From positions 1-64,000 of the forward strand of contig JARGOB010000013.1 in the NCBI GenBank assembly GCA_029212925.1: DNA of 64,000 nucleotides, in the 5' to 3' direction. Below the pieces are notes generated by a model. That model searched no databases. It was given only the letters and a program-made list of their open reading frames with translations, and was not told the origin of the DNA. This DNA is from Coxiellaceae bacterium (GTDB taxonomy: Bacteria; Pseudomonadota; Gammaproteobacteria; Coxiellales; Coxiellaceae). Positions within the stretch are counted from its first letter, which is position 1; each line of letters opens with the position of its first letter. Of the stretch, positions 16,466-25,741 are shown piece after piece. The position numbers and the translations under genes are program-made.

Positions 16466-17629
16466 ATGGCTGTCGAAAATTTATCGCATATTCCAGGTCA
16501 ACCTAAGGCGGTTGGTTTTAGTGGGCGTTTGTACATATTGTTAGCGGCTGTATTGGTTGTCACCGTCGTATTATTTTTGTTTTTTTTAAAGCACTATAGC
16601 CCACAAGCAATTTATCAGCGCAAGCATATGACGGGTCACGAAGAGGCGAAACAAGGTGAAGAGCAAAGTGCTACCGCTTTGATAAAGCATATCCAATCGC
16701 ACAAGGCACCACGTGTCGTGACAGTAAGAATTCCGCCAACGATAGTTAGAAGACATCAGACTTATGCTGAGGCAGGTGCTGCTCCTTCTCTTACGGATAA
16801 TGATATGAAGCAAGGTGGGGACGCTTCAATATCGGTATTTCATACGGACGCTTCGCAACAGTCGAATAATGCTGCCTATTCAAATAGCAATGATGCTTTG
16901 CCTAGCTATGGTTTAGCTAACGGTTTTAAGATACCGCATATGCCATCAGGTGGTTACAAATCACAAAACATGCAATCGGAGAAGTTGGGGTTTTTAGGCA
17001 AAAATGACAAATATTCATCTGATCAAATTAAGGCAAAGCTACAAATTGCCATATCACCCTATACGGTTAGTGCAGGCTCAATCATTCCAGCAATCTTAGT
17101 CACTGGTATCAATAGTGATTTACCCGGGCAAATGATTGCGCGAGTACGACGAAATGTATTTGATAGCCAATCCGGGCAATACTTACTGATTCCTCAAGGT
17201 GCATCACTGTTAGGCACATATGACTCACAAGTCGCTTATGGCCAGTCGCGAATACTAATTGTTTGGTCACGGATAGTTTTACCCAATGGCAGTAGTTTTG
17301 ATCTGCATGGTATGCCTGGCGTTGATTTAGCGGGCATGGCAGGTCTTAAGGACCAAGTGAATAATCATTACATGCGTGTGTTTGGTTCTGCATTGATGTT
17401 TAGTGTATTTGGCGCGTTGGGTCAATTAAGTCAGCCACAAAGTAACAATAATCAGCTATCGAACCAGCAATTGATTTATGGTGCTATTGGTCAGCAATTA
17501 AGCCAAACGGCAACTCAGATGGTGGCTAAAAATATGAATATACAGCCCACCTTGGCTATTCGGCCGGGTGCTAATTTTAATGTGTTGCTGAGCCGCGACA
17601 TGGTTTTATCGGGAGCGTACCATGACTAA
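16466..17629 (+). CDS. virB10: VirB10/TrbI-type protein
   Basis: Envelope-spanning energy sensor and channel component (387 residues). One membrane segment at about residues 22-44 follows a short cytoplasmic tail; a low-complexity linker leads to the C-terminal VirB10 barrel domain, which begins near VSAGSIIPAILVTGINSDLP, a hallmark of the family, and continues with LIPQGASLLGTYDS and LPNGSSFDLHGMPG. Intact and of normal length; it overlaps the peptidase gene by 8 bp. Confidence 0.92.
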   Translation: MAVENLSHIPGQPKAVGFSGRLYILLAAVLVVTVVLFLFFLKHYSPQAIYQRKHMTGHEEAKQGEEQSATALIKHIQSHKAPRVVTVRIPPTIVRRHQTYAEAGAAPSLTDNDMKQGGDASISVFHTDASQQSNNAAYSNSNDALPSYGLANGFKIPHMPSGGYKSQNMQSEKLGFLGKNDKYSSDQIKAKLQIAISPYTVSAGSIIPAILVTGINSDLPGQMIARVRRNVFDSQSGQYLLIPQGASLLGTYDSQVAYGQSRILIVWSRIVLPNGSSFDLHGMPGVDLAGMAGLKDQVNNHYMRVFGSALMFSVFGALGQLSQPQSNNNQLSNQQLIYGAIGQQLSQTATQMVAKNMNIQPTLAIRPGANFNVLLSRDMVLSGAYHD

Positions 17630-18167
17630 TATCAAACGATTATTTGTACAGAATTATTTTCTAGTTGGTGTGGCTATGTTCACTAGTTTGTTTGCAGCCT
17701 CTGTTTGTATTTATCATGTGCGGTTTAATTTAACGGGGTCAATGCCCAGGGGTGTATACGTTAAGCAGCCTTCAAAAAAGATTCATCGTGGCGATACGGT
17801 AGCGGTTTGTTTGCCTAACGCCATATCAAAAGAGGGCATTAAACGTGGCTATTTGTCACATGGTAGCTGTACTAATGGAGCTATTCCAGTTGTTAAAAAA
17901 GTAATTGGCATGCCTGGTGACGAGGTGCTTTTGACATCTCAGCAGTTCTGTATTGCTGGTCAATGTTATCCTGTAAGGTCACATGGATTTGATCATGCTC
18001 ACCATGTAATTAAATCATGGGTCAAGCAAGGGTTTCAGAAGTTGGTTTCTGGTTATTGGTTGTACGGTAATGACGATCCGGATCACTCTTGGGACTCTCG
18101 CTATTTTGGTGCAATTAAAGCTAAAAACTTTATTGGTGTTTACAAGCCACTTTGGGTAACACAATGA
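17622..18167 (+). CDS. traF: TraF-like S26 signal peptidase
   Basis: Membrane-anchored serine protease of 181 residues. After one N-terminal hydrophobic helix comes GSMPRGVYV with nucleophile S40 and VVKKVIGMPGD with general base K92; NDDPDHSWDSRYFG near the C-terminus is the third S26 box. RP4 TraF removes the pilin C-terminus and closes TrbC into a circle. The same VirB2-VirB10-TraF combination here implies similar pilin maturation. The family is clear; cyclisation is inferred. Confidence 0.88.
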   Translation: MTNIKRLFVQNYFLVGVAMFTSLFAASVCIYHVRFNLTGSMPRGVYVKQPSKKIHRGDTVAVCLPNAISKEGIKRGYLSHGSCTNGAIPVVKKVIGMPGDEVLLTSQQFCIAGQCYPVRSHGFDHAHHVIKSWVKQGFQKLVSGYWLYGNDDPDHSWDSRYFGAIKAKNFIGVYKPLWVTQ

Positions 18168-18298
18168 TGACTAAGTTGGTGATTCAACAACCCTATGCGA
18201 TTCATCATGCCAGTCGCCAGGCATTATTTTCTGAAAGCCTTACTGTGCCTGCCTCTGTATTGGATCGGTCACCTACTTTTATCGTTGATAAAAGTTCC

Positions 18299-18342
18299 CT
18301 GACCACGCACACACCACATAGATGTGTTTTGAGCGTGGTCAG
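18299..18342. other. candidate oriT hairpin
   Basis: A perfect 10-bp inverted repeat, CTGACCACGC and GCGTGGTCAG, separated by 24 bases that contain a weaker internal repeat (ACACA and TGTGT). It lies in a 263-bp gap between traF and the Replic_Relax gene, next to the coupling protein, where an origin of transfer would be expected. No T-run follows, so a simple terminator is less likely. It may also be a regulatory hairpin. Confidence 0.4.
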
Positions 18343-18430
18343 GTAACGGTGATGATAAGTGGAGAGGCAGGAGTAGAGTATAGAGATGTAGTAAGTGTGG
18401 TGTGTGTTAATAAAAAAAAGAAGGAGAAGG

Positions 18431-19066
18431 ATGAGTCATCAGAATGTTCAGATTACCCCTAGAGATATTGAGTTGTTGAAGTTGATTAATGGTTTTGGTT
18501 TTGTCGATGTGCGGTATGTGTGTGATCAGTTTTGTATGCATAATAAAATTGCTTATAGGCGATTAAGGAAATTAGTACTGAAGCAGTTGTTGATTTATGA
18601 GAAGCTGTTCTACCAAGCGCCAGGTGTTTATCGATTAACAAAGGCAGGCGTTGATATAACAGAAGATGTTGTTCCTCCTCTAAAGAAACTGGTGAATGCA
18701 ACATATAAACATAATCTGCTGATTGCATATCTTAGTGTTGTTTTAGAGAAAAAATTTAATGGTCAATTTTTAGCAGAGCGACACTTAAGGCATCAATTGG
18801 GGTTATCTGGGGTTGGTCAAGCTAGCCACGTACCTGATGGTGTATTAACGATTGAAGGTAAGCAATATGCCATTGAAGTAGAGTTAACCACCAAAGGTAG
18901 CCGACGATTGGAGTCAATTATTGGTCAGTATCGAAAGGATTTCAAATATGATGAAGTGTGGTACTTCTGTGCCAATAATGAGGTTAAAAATAAGTTGAAA
19001 TCTGTCATAGGTTCATCTGAATTTATTAAGTTATATGACCTGAAAGATTACTTGCCAGAATCATGA
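18431..19066 (+). CDS. Replic_Relax-type winged-helix/PD-(D/E)XK protein
   Basis: A 211-residue protein with an N-terminal winged helix (ITPRDIELLKLINGFGFVDV onward, with YRLTKAG as wing) and a C-terminal nuclease-like fold. D136 in VPDGVL, E149 and E151 in AIEVELTTKG, and K155 form a PD-(D/E)XK-like set. The architecture resembles the replication-relaxation family (PF13814) of plasmid and mobile-element proteins. ATG 18431 was chosen for its AAGGAG site. The stop overlaps the virD4 start (ATGA). With no MobF, MobP or MobQ relaxase visible, it is the best candidate for the DNA-processing function at oriT. Confidence 0.65.
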   Translation: MSHQNVQITPRDIELLKLINGFGFVDVRYVCDQFCMHNKIAYRRLRKLVLKQLLIYEKLFYQAPGVYRLTKAGVDITEDVVPPLKKLVNATYKHNLLIAYLSVVLEKKFNGQFLAERHLRHQLGLSGVGQASHVPDGVLTIEGKQYAIEVELTTKGSRRLESIIGQYRKDFKYDEVWYFCANNEVKNKLKSVIGSSEFIKLYDLKDYLPES

Positions 19067-20745
19067 TTGATGCACTGGAAGGTTTTTTTCGTACCAAGCC
19101 TGTTGCGAGTGTCGTAGTGACTATTCTGCTACTGTGTTTTTTCCTGGTCCCACTATGTGTATTGATGAGCATTGGAATTATTGCGGCTGGGTATTATCTT
19201 AAACCGATGGGTTGGATATTAGTTTTGCTAGGTGTGGTTACATGGTTTGGTGGATGTTTTATTGATCATCTAGCCTTAACGAGTGCGTTATCTGCAAATA
19301 CCCACTTTATTCATCATGTCCTTAGCTTTCATAAAGTAGCAAGGGTAAATATATATGACTGGCTTATATCAATACCGTTAGCTTGCGTATTGGCGGGCAC
19401 TGTCTTAATCATATTGCGTTATCAAAGCCGTGGATTTTCAAAGTCACTAAAACGTATGTCTGCTGGAAAGCCATTACAGACCATTAAGATGTTACCTACT
19501 AAAAAAATACAAAAACAATTAAATACTATTTCAACAACAGCGGTAGATAGTGGTTCTATATTAGGTGTGAATTTACATACAGGTGATAAAGCAATTTTAA
19601 GTGATTCAGATGCTAATTTGCACACTTTGGCGATTGGTACAACAGGTTCTGGTAAAACTACAGTGATATGTAATGTGATCAGTAGTGTAATTCAGAGAGG
19701 CCACCCTTTGATTTATGTGGATGGCAAGGGGGATCTAGAGCTAGCTCATCGTATTCAGGATATGGCAAAAAAACAGAATAGACCGTTTTATTTATTTTCA
19801 ATGGTGGGAGACAGCGTTAAATATAACCCCATTGCAAATGGAGGAATTACTTCAAAAAAAGATCGCATTATTGAGTTGCGTGAATGGACGGAAGATCATT
19901 ACCGTAAAATTGCAGAAGGCTATCTACAAACAGTATTTGCGTTATTAGAGCGATTTAAAATCACTGTTGATTTGTGCGGCCTATCACATTATCTTGCGCC
20001 TGATGTATTATATGGGCTAGCACGACAACATAAGGATGCTGGTGCAATCCGGCAAATAGAAGTGCTTGAAAAAAACCAGCGTGATATCTCTAGTTTAGTT
20101 GCTGAGATAAATAATATGGCGAATAGTGAGATTGGGCGGCTCTTTGATACAGGCGCAGGTAATAGCTTAGTGCTTGAGGAGGCATTATCACAAAATGCTG
20201 TGGTATATTTTTGTCTGCAACCATTGAAATTTCCATCCTATGCGGAATGTTTGGGCAAGTTAATTATCAATGATATTAAAGCGTTAGCATCATCACAATT
20301 AGAAAGAAGTGATAAACAAAAAATATACACAATATTTGATGAGTTCAGCGTGTTTGCGGGAGATCAAATAGTTAATTTGATTAATCAAGGCAGAAGTGCA
20401 GGTATTCACGCTATTCTTGCTACTCAATCATTATCTGATATTCAAAAAAAAGGTGGTAATCCGCTGGTTGGTCAGGTGTTGAACAATTGCAATAATTATT
20501 TAATCTTAAGGCAGAATCATCACGTAGATGCAGAACAGTTAGCTCAAGTGATTGGTACTACAGATGCTTATCAGATCACTACTCAAATAGACCAACAAGC
20601 ACGAGGAGGAGCGGGTACTGTTCGTCAAGCTAAGGAGTTTATTGTGCATCCTGATGAAATCAAGCGATTACCGATAGGGCAAGCTGTATTTGTTAATAAG
20701 CAGCGATTCAATATTGAAGTGATGCTGTCTAGGTGTCTGTTTTAG
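19063..20745 (+). CDS. virD4: VirD4/TraD-type coupling ATPase
   Basis: Type IV coupling protein (560 residues) linking the DNA-protein complex to the channel. Two N-terminal membrane segments fall at about residues 15-65, and another hydrophobic stretch at 95-120. Walker A GTTGSGKT is at 192-199 and Walker B YTIFDEFSVF near 420; FATQSLSDI-like sensor ILATQSLSDI follows. Two ATPase motifs and the TraG/TraD C-terminal layout are intact. It is co-translated with the Replic_Relax protein, so the two probably act together in substrate docking. Confidence 0.9.
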   Translation: MIDALEGFFRTKPVASVVVTILLLCFFLVPLCVLMSIGIIAAGYYLKPMGWILVLLGVVTWFGGCFIDHLALTSALSANTHFIHHVLSFHKVARVNIYDWLISIPLACVLAGTVLIILRYQSRGFSKSLKRMSAGKPLQTIKMLPTKKIQKQLNTISTTAVDSGSILGVNLHTGDKAILSDSDANLHTLAIGTTGSGKTTVICNVISSVIQRGHPLIYVDGKGDLELAHRIQDMAKKQNRPFYLFSMVGDSVKYNPIANGGITSKKDRIIELREWTEDHYRKIAEGYLQTVFALLERFKITVDLCGLSHYLAPDVLYGLARQHKDAGAIRQIEVLEKNQRDISSLVAEINNMANSEIGRLFDTGAGNSLVLEEALSQNAVVYFCLQPLKFPSYAECLGKLIINDIKALASSQLERSDKQKIYTIFDEFSVFAGDQIVNLINQGRSAGIHAILATQSLSDIQKKGGNPLVGQVLNNCNNYLILRQNHHVDAEQLAQVIGTTDAYQITTQIDQQARGGAGTVRQAKEFIVHPDEIKRLPIGQAVFVNKQRFNIEVMLSRCLF

Positions 20746-20760
20746 TGGAGGTAGATCATA

Positions 20761-22209
20761 TTAAGTGGGTCTTCTTTTGTGTTCATACATAAGGTCATCA
20801 GCAAAACTCAGTAATTGTTCGATGGAATCGCCATGCACTGGGTAGCATGCAATTCCAATGCTGACATTAAATTCCAGTGAGTGGTTCTCAAATACGATGG
20901 GAATACTTGCTATTTGTTGGATTTTATTACTAATGTTTTTAGCTGAGAGATCGTCTATTCCAGGGGCTATTACAACAAATTCATCTCCGCCAATACGCGA
21001 TACAATGTCTTCTTTTCGCATGCCCATAGCTAGACGCTCAGCGAGGCTAATGAGTAAAAAATCGCCCGCATCATGTCCGTAGGTGTCATTAATAATTTTA
21101 AATTTATTAACGTCGATAAAAATTAATGAAAAAGGTGTGGTGTTTCTCTTAGCGCTCGATAATATTTTTGAGAACTCCTGATTAAATCCACGGCGGTTGT
21201 AACACCCCGTTAGCGGATCTTGGCTAGCTAGTGCCTTTAATTTAAGGTTTGCTTTTTTAAGTTGCGATAAACTGTTCTGAATTTTTTTCTCAAGCTCACG
21301 ATTTCGCATTATAATGCGACCGGATAGTGGTTTTAATAATGCATTTAATGCGAATATAAACAAAATAATTAATATTAAATTAATTGCTACAATTGTATAT
21401 GTTGTATTATCAAGCTTAGATAGAAGTTGGCTTTTATTGATAATTATGGCCAATGCCCAATTTTTCTCTTTTAATGGCATAAAAGCGGCATATACTTCTC
21501 TGCCCATAAAGTGTCCGACAGCTGTGTTGGGAGTTTGGTTAGTGATGGTGTTGAGTAGTTGAGTTTTTAAAAAAGTGTCTGAGTTTTTTGTATTTGACCA
21601 TTTTGAATGATTTGAAGCAAAGAGTTGTAGCTCTCCATTTTTCTTGTTTGCTATAATTGTGCTACCTAGGTGTATTGGCATTTTTTTATACATATTTGCT
21701 TGGATAGACGTAATATCAAATAGTACCAAGTCTACACCTTTTCGGTTCAATTGTTTGTCAAATACTGGACATGCTATTGCTATGAAGTGGTGATTATGAA
21801 TGCTATACGGTGGTGAGAGAATAATATCGTCATCACCTTCGGTGTCTGGCCAGTAAGCTTTTGGGATTGCCTTACCGCGTTTGGATACAATGCTTCCATT
21901 GTTGTCTAGTTTTATTATGCCCACCATGTTTGGGTAATTTTCGAGCATTGAAGTGCGTTTTCGCGTTGTTTTAGGGGCATTAGAGGCTATCGATATTTGC
22001 TGTGCATACAATTTAATTCGACTAAGGTATTCATTAATGATTAATGCACTGGTATTTCGTGCGAATATGAGATTGTTCTTTTCTGCTTGACGTAATTTTG
22101 AGTAGTATGGGTATATGGCCACAATTGTAATGATGGTGGACAGCGTAATAACTAATGCAATTGTGCTGTAGCGAATTTTAAATTGTATTTTTTCTGTTGT
22201 GGTATGCAT
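20761..22209 (-). CDS. membrane diguanylate cyclase, Cache plus GGDEF
   Basis: Makes the second messenger c-di-GMP from two GTP. The 482-residue protein has a membrane segment near residues 18-38, a periplasmic dCache-like sensor to about 270, a second membrane segment, a short coiled coil and a C-terminal GGDEF domain. The active-site GGDEF is intact (407-411), and the inhibitory I-site RKED (398-401) sits five residues upstream, so product inhibition is expected. It is convergent with virD4 and lies alone; as cargo it could alter host biofilm or attachment behaviour. Confidence 0.92.
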   Translation of the reverse strand: MHTTTEKIQFKIRYSTIALVITLSTIITIVAIYPYYSKLRQAEKNNLIFARNTSALIINEYLSRIKLYAQQISIASNAPKTTRKRTSMLENYPNMVGIIKLDNNGSIVSKRGKAIPKAYWPDTEGDDDIILSPPYSIHNHHFIAIACPVFDKQLNRKGVDLVLFDITSIQANMYKKMPIHLGSTIIANKKNGELQLFASNHSKWSNTKNSDTFLKTQLLNTITNQTPNTAVGHFMGREVYAAFMPLKEKNWALAIIINKSQLLSKLDNTTYTIVAINLILIILFIFALNALLKPLSGRIIMRNRELEKKIQNSLSQLKKANLKLKALASQDPLTGCYNRRGFNQEFSKILSSAKRNTTPFSLIFIDVNKFKIINDTYGHDAGDFLLISLAERLAMGMRKEDIVSRIGGDEFVVIAPGIDDLSAKNISNKIQQIASIPIVFENHSLEFNVSIGIACYPVHGDSIEQLLSFADDLMYEHKRRPT

Positions 22210-22435
22210 AATAACCTTTGGATTATAACGATTGCATGCGTACAGTTACACTTTAGCATATTGGATATAGTATGGTGTAAGACTATTTGGGATGGGCTTG
22301 TGAGGTAGATATTGATGCCTTTGAGTCGTCGGATCGGCTGGCGTGGTTGCCGTTAACGGCTACAACGGTACTGCATTTTTTTTAAAAAAAGAACAGATGC
22401 GCCGCTGGTAATCACTGATGAATAAAATAAGCTAG

Positions 22436-22735
22436 TTGGATAATGTAAATAGTATGGAGCTACGTGAAATTGAAGGCACTAATCTTAGATTGGTTAAAGA
22501 TTTAGATGCAGAGCGTGATAGGGGGCGGGCTATATACGAAGGAATCGTATCGAAGACACAGGCCTGTATTAACCAAAAGATGTACTTACTGTCTATAGTA
22601 GCTGGTGTTTTCGGTATGAACTTGGGCGGAATCCCTGGTGTAGAATATAGGCATGGGTTTATGATCGTGTGTTTGATCATGGTGTTATTGTTTAGTATGA
22701 AAATTGCTTATTTGAAAATAATGAAATGGATATAA
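22436..22735 (+). pseudogene. C-terminal fragment of a CorA/ZntB-type transporter
   Basis: The 99-residue frame has YLLSIVAGVFGMNLGGIPG, the GMN-containing pore helix of CorA/ZntB metal transporters, and the second transmembrane helix at its C-terminus. Family members are about 310-330 residues; the large N-terminal cytoplasmic domain is missing and is not seen in other frames immediately upstream. The only starts are TTG at 22436 or ATG at 22454, with no good ribosome-binding site. It is probably a decayed remnant; a short functional protein cannot be excluded. Confidence 0.6.
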
Positions 22736-22738
22736 TCA

Positions 22739-23575
22739 ATGTCGCTCAATATATATTTTAGTGATTTAATTTTAAGATCGATTAACTCAGGATTTTCTTT
22801 TTTTGTGATTGGGGTTATCGTCACAATCATTTACTTTTTGAGTAGAGGGAAGTTTGATAGTGTGCGGCAAAAAAGTAAATTCAAATACAGACTGATATAT
22901 ATTGCTGTGTTTGTTTACCTATTGGTGCTGGTAAGGATTTGGATTGAGGGTTTTACACATCTCTTTACTATGCTTAGTTTGGTTGCTGCGGGTTTGGTCG
23001 TTGCAAATAAAGAAAGTATTATGAATATTACTGGATGGTTTATTATTAATTGGCGGGGACTCTTTTCATCTGGTGATGCTGTTCAGGTTCAAAATATAAC
23101 CGGCTATGTAGTATCTGTTAAACTGTTGTATTTTAAAATACATGAAACAACATCTCTCGGAAATAAGCGTGTAACAGGTAAAGTCATTAAGCTGCCAAAT
23201 TCGTTAATTATCAGTAATCCAGTGATTATCTTTACTTCTGACGACTTTTTTATGCTACACCAGGTGAACTTTACTTTAAAGCAGGATAGTGATCTTCAAA
23301 AAATAGCAAGTAAAATGATGAAATTTACTAAAAAGCTCATAAATGATCAGTATTCATCTGATCTATTCAAGGCTAAAAAGGGTCCGTCAAGCTGGAAGCA
23401 TTTGTCGGGCATGATTGATGCTAACCCAACTTATGACTTTGAGCAGCTTCCTCAGAAGTTAGATGTTCTTAGTTTTAATGTTAGCTTTTATTGCTTTCCT
23501 GATGATTACCAAATGTTGAAAAATAATTTGATTGCTTGCTTTAAAGATGCTTGCTTTTCTATAGAAAAAAAATAG
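22739..23575 (+). CDS. small MscS-family mechanosensitive channel
   Basis: Three hydrophobic segments precede the MscS pore and beta domain: MLSLVAAGLVVANKESIMN (TM3 region), then INWRGLFSSGDAVQVQNITG and KVIKLPNSLIISNPV, the conserved beta-domain pattern. The 278-residue length matches small MscS proteins. Channels of this family open under membrane tension to release solutes. It begins 3 bp after the CorA-like fragment. Nothing shows regulation. Confidence 0.82.
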   Translation: MSLNIYFSDLILRSINSGFSFFVIGVIVTIIYFLSRGKFDSVRQKSKFKYRLIYIAVFVYLLVLVRIWIEGFTHLFTMLSLVAAGLVVANKESIMNITGWFIINWRGLFSSGDAVQVQNITGYVVSVKLLYFKIHETTSLGNKRVTGKVIKLPNSLIISNPVIIFTSDDFFMLHQVNFTLKQDSDLQKIASKMMKFTKKLINDQYSSDLFKAKKGPSSWKHLSGMIDANPTYDFEQLPQKLDVLSFNVSFYCFPDDYQMLKNNLIACFKDACFSIEKK

Positions 23576-23674
23576 GAATGATATATTCTGGGTTAGTAAC
23601 AGTTGTGCAGGATTGTTATGATTCTGTCTAAAGATGATAGCCGAGTAATGCTGCATCAGCCCGATTTATTATGC

Positions 23675-24904
23675 TTAATTTTCAACTTCCGCCCTAGGGT
23701 CCATTTCCGTTGCTACAGGTGTCATTTCAATTGACAAGGTGAAATCATGTTTTTCATTTGGGTGAACTGAAGAAGCCTGACCTTTTCGCCATAACATAAA
23801 AATGCCAAGAGGAAGGCTGGTGATAATAAAAAACAGTAAAATTCCAGATCCTGGGAAAAGGTAATTACATAGCGGGGCTAATGATGGGCCAATTGTCGCG
23901 CCTATTCCATAGGAAAATAAAAGTGTCTGCGTGGCTGAAATAATTTGGTTGTTTTCAACTCGGTCGCAGGCATGGCTTATCCCTATTGGGTACAAGCAGA
24001 AAACTGCACCTCCTAGAAAGAAGGATAGTAGTGTAATAAAAACAATGGAGATTTGAGGAAGAAATAATAGCGCCGTGCTCAATAAGGTTGTTGAAAAAGA
24101 AAGCATCGCAATGACATAGCGACGACTGATATTGTCAGATAGTTTGCCAATCGGGTACTGAAAGATCATGCCACCGAAGATAGTCAGAGCCATAATGGTT
24201 GATATGTCTGATAAAGGGTACCCGATATGTTGAATATATATAGGAAATAATCCGTATAAGCTACCTAATGTCAGGCCTGATACGAAACAGGTCATTACGC
24301 CTGATGGGCTAACCAAAAACATTGATTTAATACTTAGGGTGTCTGGCTCAGAAAATGTAGGGATGCTTGCTTTAGTGAGCGACAAAGGGATAACGGATAA
24401 TGACGCGAAGACCGAGCTTACTGCATACAATATTAACGTGTCTTGGTGCCCGATATTTAAAAGCCATTGTCCAATTGATTGAGCAATATAGAGGGCTATC
24501 ATATAAATGGCTAAAGATGTTCCACGGTTGCTGTTGTCGCTTGAGGAAAGTATCCAGCTTTCAATAACTATATACAGTCCTGCTGTGGCGATACCTTCAA
24601 AAAAGCGCAGCGCTAGCCAGAAGTACTCATTGATATAGAGTCCATGCAGTATGGCTGCGACCGATAGTATTGAGGCACACGCAGAATATGCTCTAATATG
24701 TCCAATACGTAGAATGATGGCTTCTAGCTTAAACGCACCAATCACCATCCCGCCATAATAGGCTGTACTGAGGCCGCCAATCAATGCAGGACTGACCCCA
24801 AGCATGTGTAACTTAAGAGATAGGAATGTGGTTAATAAGGCGCTTCCTAGGGTCAGGATGACTAGGCTTGTGAGGGGAGTGATGAGGTGTCGGTTTGAGT
24901 GCAT
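23675..24904 (-). CDS. MFS transporter, YcaD-like
   Basis: Major facilitator protein of 409 residues with twelve predicted membrane helices. The N-terminal half resembles YcaD-type MFS proteins (LRFFEGIATAGLYIVIESWI is characteristic), and GKLSDNISRRYV is the MFS loop motif in the second half. The substrate is unknown. It sits upstream of, and divergent from, the polyamine/ATP-grasp cluster and could export its product, but that is inference from proximity. Confidence 0.8.
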   Translation of the reverse strand: MHSNRHLITPLTSLVILTLGSALLTTFLSLKLHMLGVSPALIGGLSTAYYGGMVIGAFKLEAIILRIGHIRAYSACASILSVAAILHGLYINEYFWLALRFFEGIATAGLYIVIESWILSSSDNSNRGTSLAIYMIALYIAQSIGQWLLNIGHQDTLILYAVSSVFASLSVIPLSLTKASIPTFSEPDTLSIKSMFLVSPSGVMTCFVSGLTLGSLYGLFPIYIQHIGYPLSDISTIMALTIFGGMIFQYPIGKLSDNISRRYVIAMLSFSTTLLSTALLFLPQISIVFITLLSFFLGGAVFCLYPIGISHACDRVENNQIISATQTLLFSYGIGATIGPSLAPLCNYLFPGSGILLFFIITSLPLGIFMLWRKGQASSVHPNEKHDFTLSIEMTPVATEMDPRAEVEN

Positions 24905-25103
24905 TGTGTGTCTATATTTGTATGGTGATGAGTTAGATTAAGCCACGACTTTCGTGTGTTGTCTAGGTTCCGTTTGAGCTAAAATATTAACAGAATATTA
25001 AGCATTAAAAATTGTTTCCAAATGTGAAATTTAGGTGTATAAATCATATTTAGGTAGAAATTTTTTGGCTGTTGTCTGTCGTAAGACGGTAGGAGTTATA
25101 ATT

Positions 25104-25259
25104 ATGAATGCATGTGTTGAGCCAAATTTGGGGCCAGAAGAAATTAACGTTGATCAGGTTTTTGATCTTCATGACCAGAATGATAATCAAAAAAGTCCTG
25201 GCTCAATCCAGGGTTCATTTTATGATGATGAGCCTTTCATTGAGCTCCCTATTCGTTAG
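25104..25259 (+). CDS. 51-aa acidic small protein
   Basis: Start ATG 25104 follows a good AGGAG site (25091-25095). The peptide is acidic, rich in Asp, Asn and Gln, and ends in FIELPIR. No family is recognised. It lies just before the polyamine/ATP-grasp cluster on the same strand, where a RiPP-like substrate could be encoded, but nothing in its sequence proves that role. Confidence 0.5.
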   Translation: MNACVEPNLGPEEINVDQVFDLHDQNDNQKSPGSIQGSFYDDEPFIELPIR

Positions 25260-25275
25260 TGGTAAGCAGGGCTAT

Positions 25276-25437
25276 TTATGACTGGGGCTTTTTGCTTAGT
25301 AGTTCGTCATACGGATCGATTTCATAAGACAGGTATCTATCTTCGAGTATGTCTTCAATGGCTCTCCGCTTGGAGTGAATAATATCAGAAGCCTCGGGGT
25401 TGCTGTCGAGCTGAGTTGAGTTAAGATTATTTTTCAT
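25276..25437 (-). CDS. 53-aa small charged protein
   Basis: Minus-strand frame with ATG at 25437 preceded by AAAGGAA at normal spacing. The middle reads KRRAIEDILEDRYLSYEI followed by DPYDELL: a basic-then-acidic amphipathic helix similar to the C-terminus of small PA3496-type gammaproteobacterial proteins (from memory). It is convergent with the 51-aa gene, 16 bp apart. Function unknown. Confidence 0.5.
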   Translation of the reverse strand: MKNNLNSTQLDSNPEASDIIHSKRRAIEDILEDRYLSYEIDPYDELLSKKPQS

Positions 25438-25741
25438 CGTGTGTTCCTTTGAGCTGGTGGTTCAATTTCCACGTCTTATCTCAAACTTATACCTCAAGAT
25501 TTCAATATTTCAAACAAAAAATTATATTTTTTTATAAAAAAATAGCTAGCTGATTAGCGTAAATGATTGAAGGTGAAAATAGTGAAAAAAAATATATCCT
25601 TTTTTTAAGAAATCATGTATACATCTTCTGCAGTTTTATTTAGGTGTGAGTGGTTGGGGTTTGTGTTATTTTAAATAAAAACGGGAGGTCGACATAAGTC
25701 GATGTTTTAAATCAAAATATACTTGGTGAGACTTTAATGAT
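25438..25741. other. AT-rich intergenic region upstream of decarboxylase
   Basis: About 300 bases with no convincing reading frame, very AT-rich around 25500-25560. It probably holds the promoter of the polyamine-type operon and of the 53-aa gene; I could not assign boxes with confidence. Confidence 0.4.

Noticed and set aside
18152..18346. 64-codon frame between traF and the Replic_Relax gene
   Set aside because: It overlaps the traF end, has no good ribosome-binding site, its tail is made by the inverted repeat at 18299-18342, and composition looks random.
22349..22360. 12-bp palindrome GCCGTTAACGGC as an operator or terminator
   Set aside because: No T-run and no regulator nearby; could be chance.
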